Of a stretch of 64,000 bases of DNA, positions 63,206 to 64,000 are shown in pieces. The stretch is taken from the NCBI RefSeq assembly GCF_006970445.1, contig NZ_CP033877.1:3232750-3296749 (forward strand), given 5' to 3'. Below the pieces are notes generated by a model, which was not told the DNA's origin, ran no database searches, and saw only the letters and a program-made list of their open reading frames with translations. Source of the stretch: Stenotrophomonas maltophilia. Lineage in GTDB: Bacteria; Pseudomonadota; Gammaproteobacteria; Xanthomonadales; Xanthomonadaceae. The position numbers and the translations under genes were made by a program. Position 1 is the first letter of the stretch. Every line of letters begins with the position of its first letter.

Positions 63206-63578
63206 CGCTTCGGGTCAGGTCCTGGGATGAATCGAATTTGCCAACCACGTCCAGGTTGCCGACCAGCGGACGGCGCACCTCGTAGTTGACCTTGAGGGTC
63301 CAGCCATTGTCGCGACGGTCGAACTTCACGTTGGCCGGCTTCACGTTTTCCGAGTAGTTGATGTACAGGCGCTTGAAGAACAGATCCTGGATCCGGGCCG
63401 GCTCCATGCTGCCCACGCCCGGCTCCTTGGCCAGGCTCTTCATCGCCGAGCGCACCGCGTAATACTCCTGGTACATCGGGAACAGCTTCATGCCGATGTA
63501 AAGGAAAAAGCCAACCACGATCAGGACCGCCAGGAACGAGGTCAGGGTCATGCCACGCTGCGTGTTCATCGTCTTCAT
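63195..63578 (-). CDS. DUF4845 pilin-like membrane protein
   Basis: A 127-residue protein with a short basic N-terminus and one TM helix of prepilin-like form ([26 protein letters not shown]), then an extracytoplasmic part ([20 protein letters not shown]...). Always lies between lepB and rnc in this group. ATG 63578 with GGGAGAACG ribosome site; an open frame continues upstream. Function unknown. Confidence 0.88.
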   Translation of the reverse strand: MKTMNTQRGMTLTSFLAVLIVVGFFLYIGMKLFPMYQEYYAVRSAMKSLAKEPGVGSMEPARIQDLFFKRLYINYSENVKPANVKFDRRDNGWTLKVNYEVRRPLVGNLDVVGKFDSSQDLTRSGAE

Positions 63579-63630
63579 TGCGTTCTCCCCAGATACGCGT
63601 TGGATGTGAAAATACTCAGTTGATGCCCGA

Positions 63631-64000
63631 TCAGTTGATGCTCGAGCCGATCCGCGACGGCTCGAAGCCATCCTTGCAGAACCAGCCCTGGCAGTTCAGC
63701 CAGATCAGGAAGGCCCTGCCGCGCAGGTTTTCTTCCGGCAACAAGCCCCAGAAACGGCCGTCGTCGCTGTTGTCTCGGTTGTCGCCCATCACCAGGTACT
63801 TGCCGGCCGGCACGGTCCACTGGCCCTGGCCACGCGGATAGTCGGTCTCCAGCACGGTGTGGGTGCGGCCCGGCAGGTGCTCGACCAGCAGGTTGGCGCC
63901 CTCGCCCTGGCCCTTGTGGCCGGCATAGATGCCCTTGTTGTCGTACTTCAGCGGTTCGCCGTTGAGGATCACGCCGTCGCCTTCGAAGACCACGGTGTCA
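63631..64000 (-). CDS. lepB: Signal peptidase I, C-terminal part (start outside window)
   Basis: The last 123 codons of a type I signal peptidase, the inner-membrane enzyme that removes signal peptides. Conserved box [11 protein letters not shown] and the following [18 protein letters not shown] are clear. The catalytic Ser and Lys lie in the missing N-terminal part. First gene of the lepB-DUF4845-rnc-era-recO run. The right edge of the window cuts it. Confidence 0.95.
   Translation of the reverse strand, partial: DTVVFEGDGVILNGEPLKYDNKGIYAGHKGQGEGANLLVEHLPGRTHTVLETDYPRGQGQWTVPAGKYLVMGDNRDNSDDGRFWGLLPEENLRGRAFLIWLNCQGWFCKDGFEPSRIGSSIN

Overview
The window is GC-rich, densely coded chromosomal DNA with no prophage, plasmid or insertion-sequence transposase. 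Gene content and style point to a Xanthomonadaceae bacterium, most likely of the Stenotrophomonas maltophilia group. Supporting signs are the GTAG-headed REP palindromes typical of Stenotrophomonas (SMAG type), the operon lepB-DUF4845-rnc-era-recO, the MTIP-hpt-nagZ run, and frequent stop/start overlaps (ATGA or GTGA). This assignment is by recognition only.

Layout. 1-7.4 kb: 5' two thirds of leuS (minus), a DUF998 membrane protein, a small secreted protein, a CnoX-like thioredoxin, and a translationally coupled pair of a LysM/FecR secreted protein and a CHASE2-GGDEF diguanylate cyclase. 7.4-19.2 kb: a hotdog thioesterase, secreted and membrane hypotheticals, DUF502 plus a YhhQ queuosine-precursor transporter, a DUF885 peptidase, a serine hydrolase overlapping a YaeR-like VOC protein, DUF2147, metG, a HAD phosphatase and a short soluble RnfB. 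19.2-24 kb: RidA, then MprF (lysyl-phosphatidylglycerol synthase/flippase) facing an AcvB/VirJ-like hydrolase. 24-32.4 kb: small membrane and Cys-rich proteins, an HD hydrolase, a TPR/transglutaminase-like protein, YjdM, YegD, YkgJ, an ECF sigma/anti-sigma/DUF4097 operon and a small MscS channel. 32.4-39.5 kb: repeats, YbiI, DUF2058, YgjP, a pseudouridine-synthase relative lacking its catalytic Asp, a PLD enzyme, an HDOD protein and leucine dehydrogenase. 39.5-44.7 kb: a subtilisin autotransporter, thiolase and two Ala-rich lipoproteins. 45-52.7 kb: AidB divergent from the four-gene ligase-associated repair cassette (MBL exonuclease, ATP-dependent ligase, Lhr-like helicase, PdeM). 52.9-64 kb: a flavin monooxygenase, cold-shock protein, purine salvage (MTIP, Hpt), NagZ, a FrnE-like DsbA protein, a CYTH protein, RlmD, a REC-HPt protein, then recO, era, rnc, DUF4845 and the 3' part of lepB.

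Working together: envelope lipid and stress functions recur (MprF/VirJ, PLD, MscS, ECF unit, NagZ, lipoproteins). Translation and RNA functions are scattered (leuS, metG, rnc, era, rlmD). A repair block sits at 45-52 kb. I did not find a clear undescribed enzymatic system. The most novel-looking material is non-coding: several palindromic repeat families hugging stop codons, including a composite element of roughly 160-220 bp with conserved internal architecture (three full and one half-deleted copy, plus one copy lacking the small stem).
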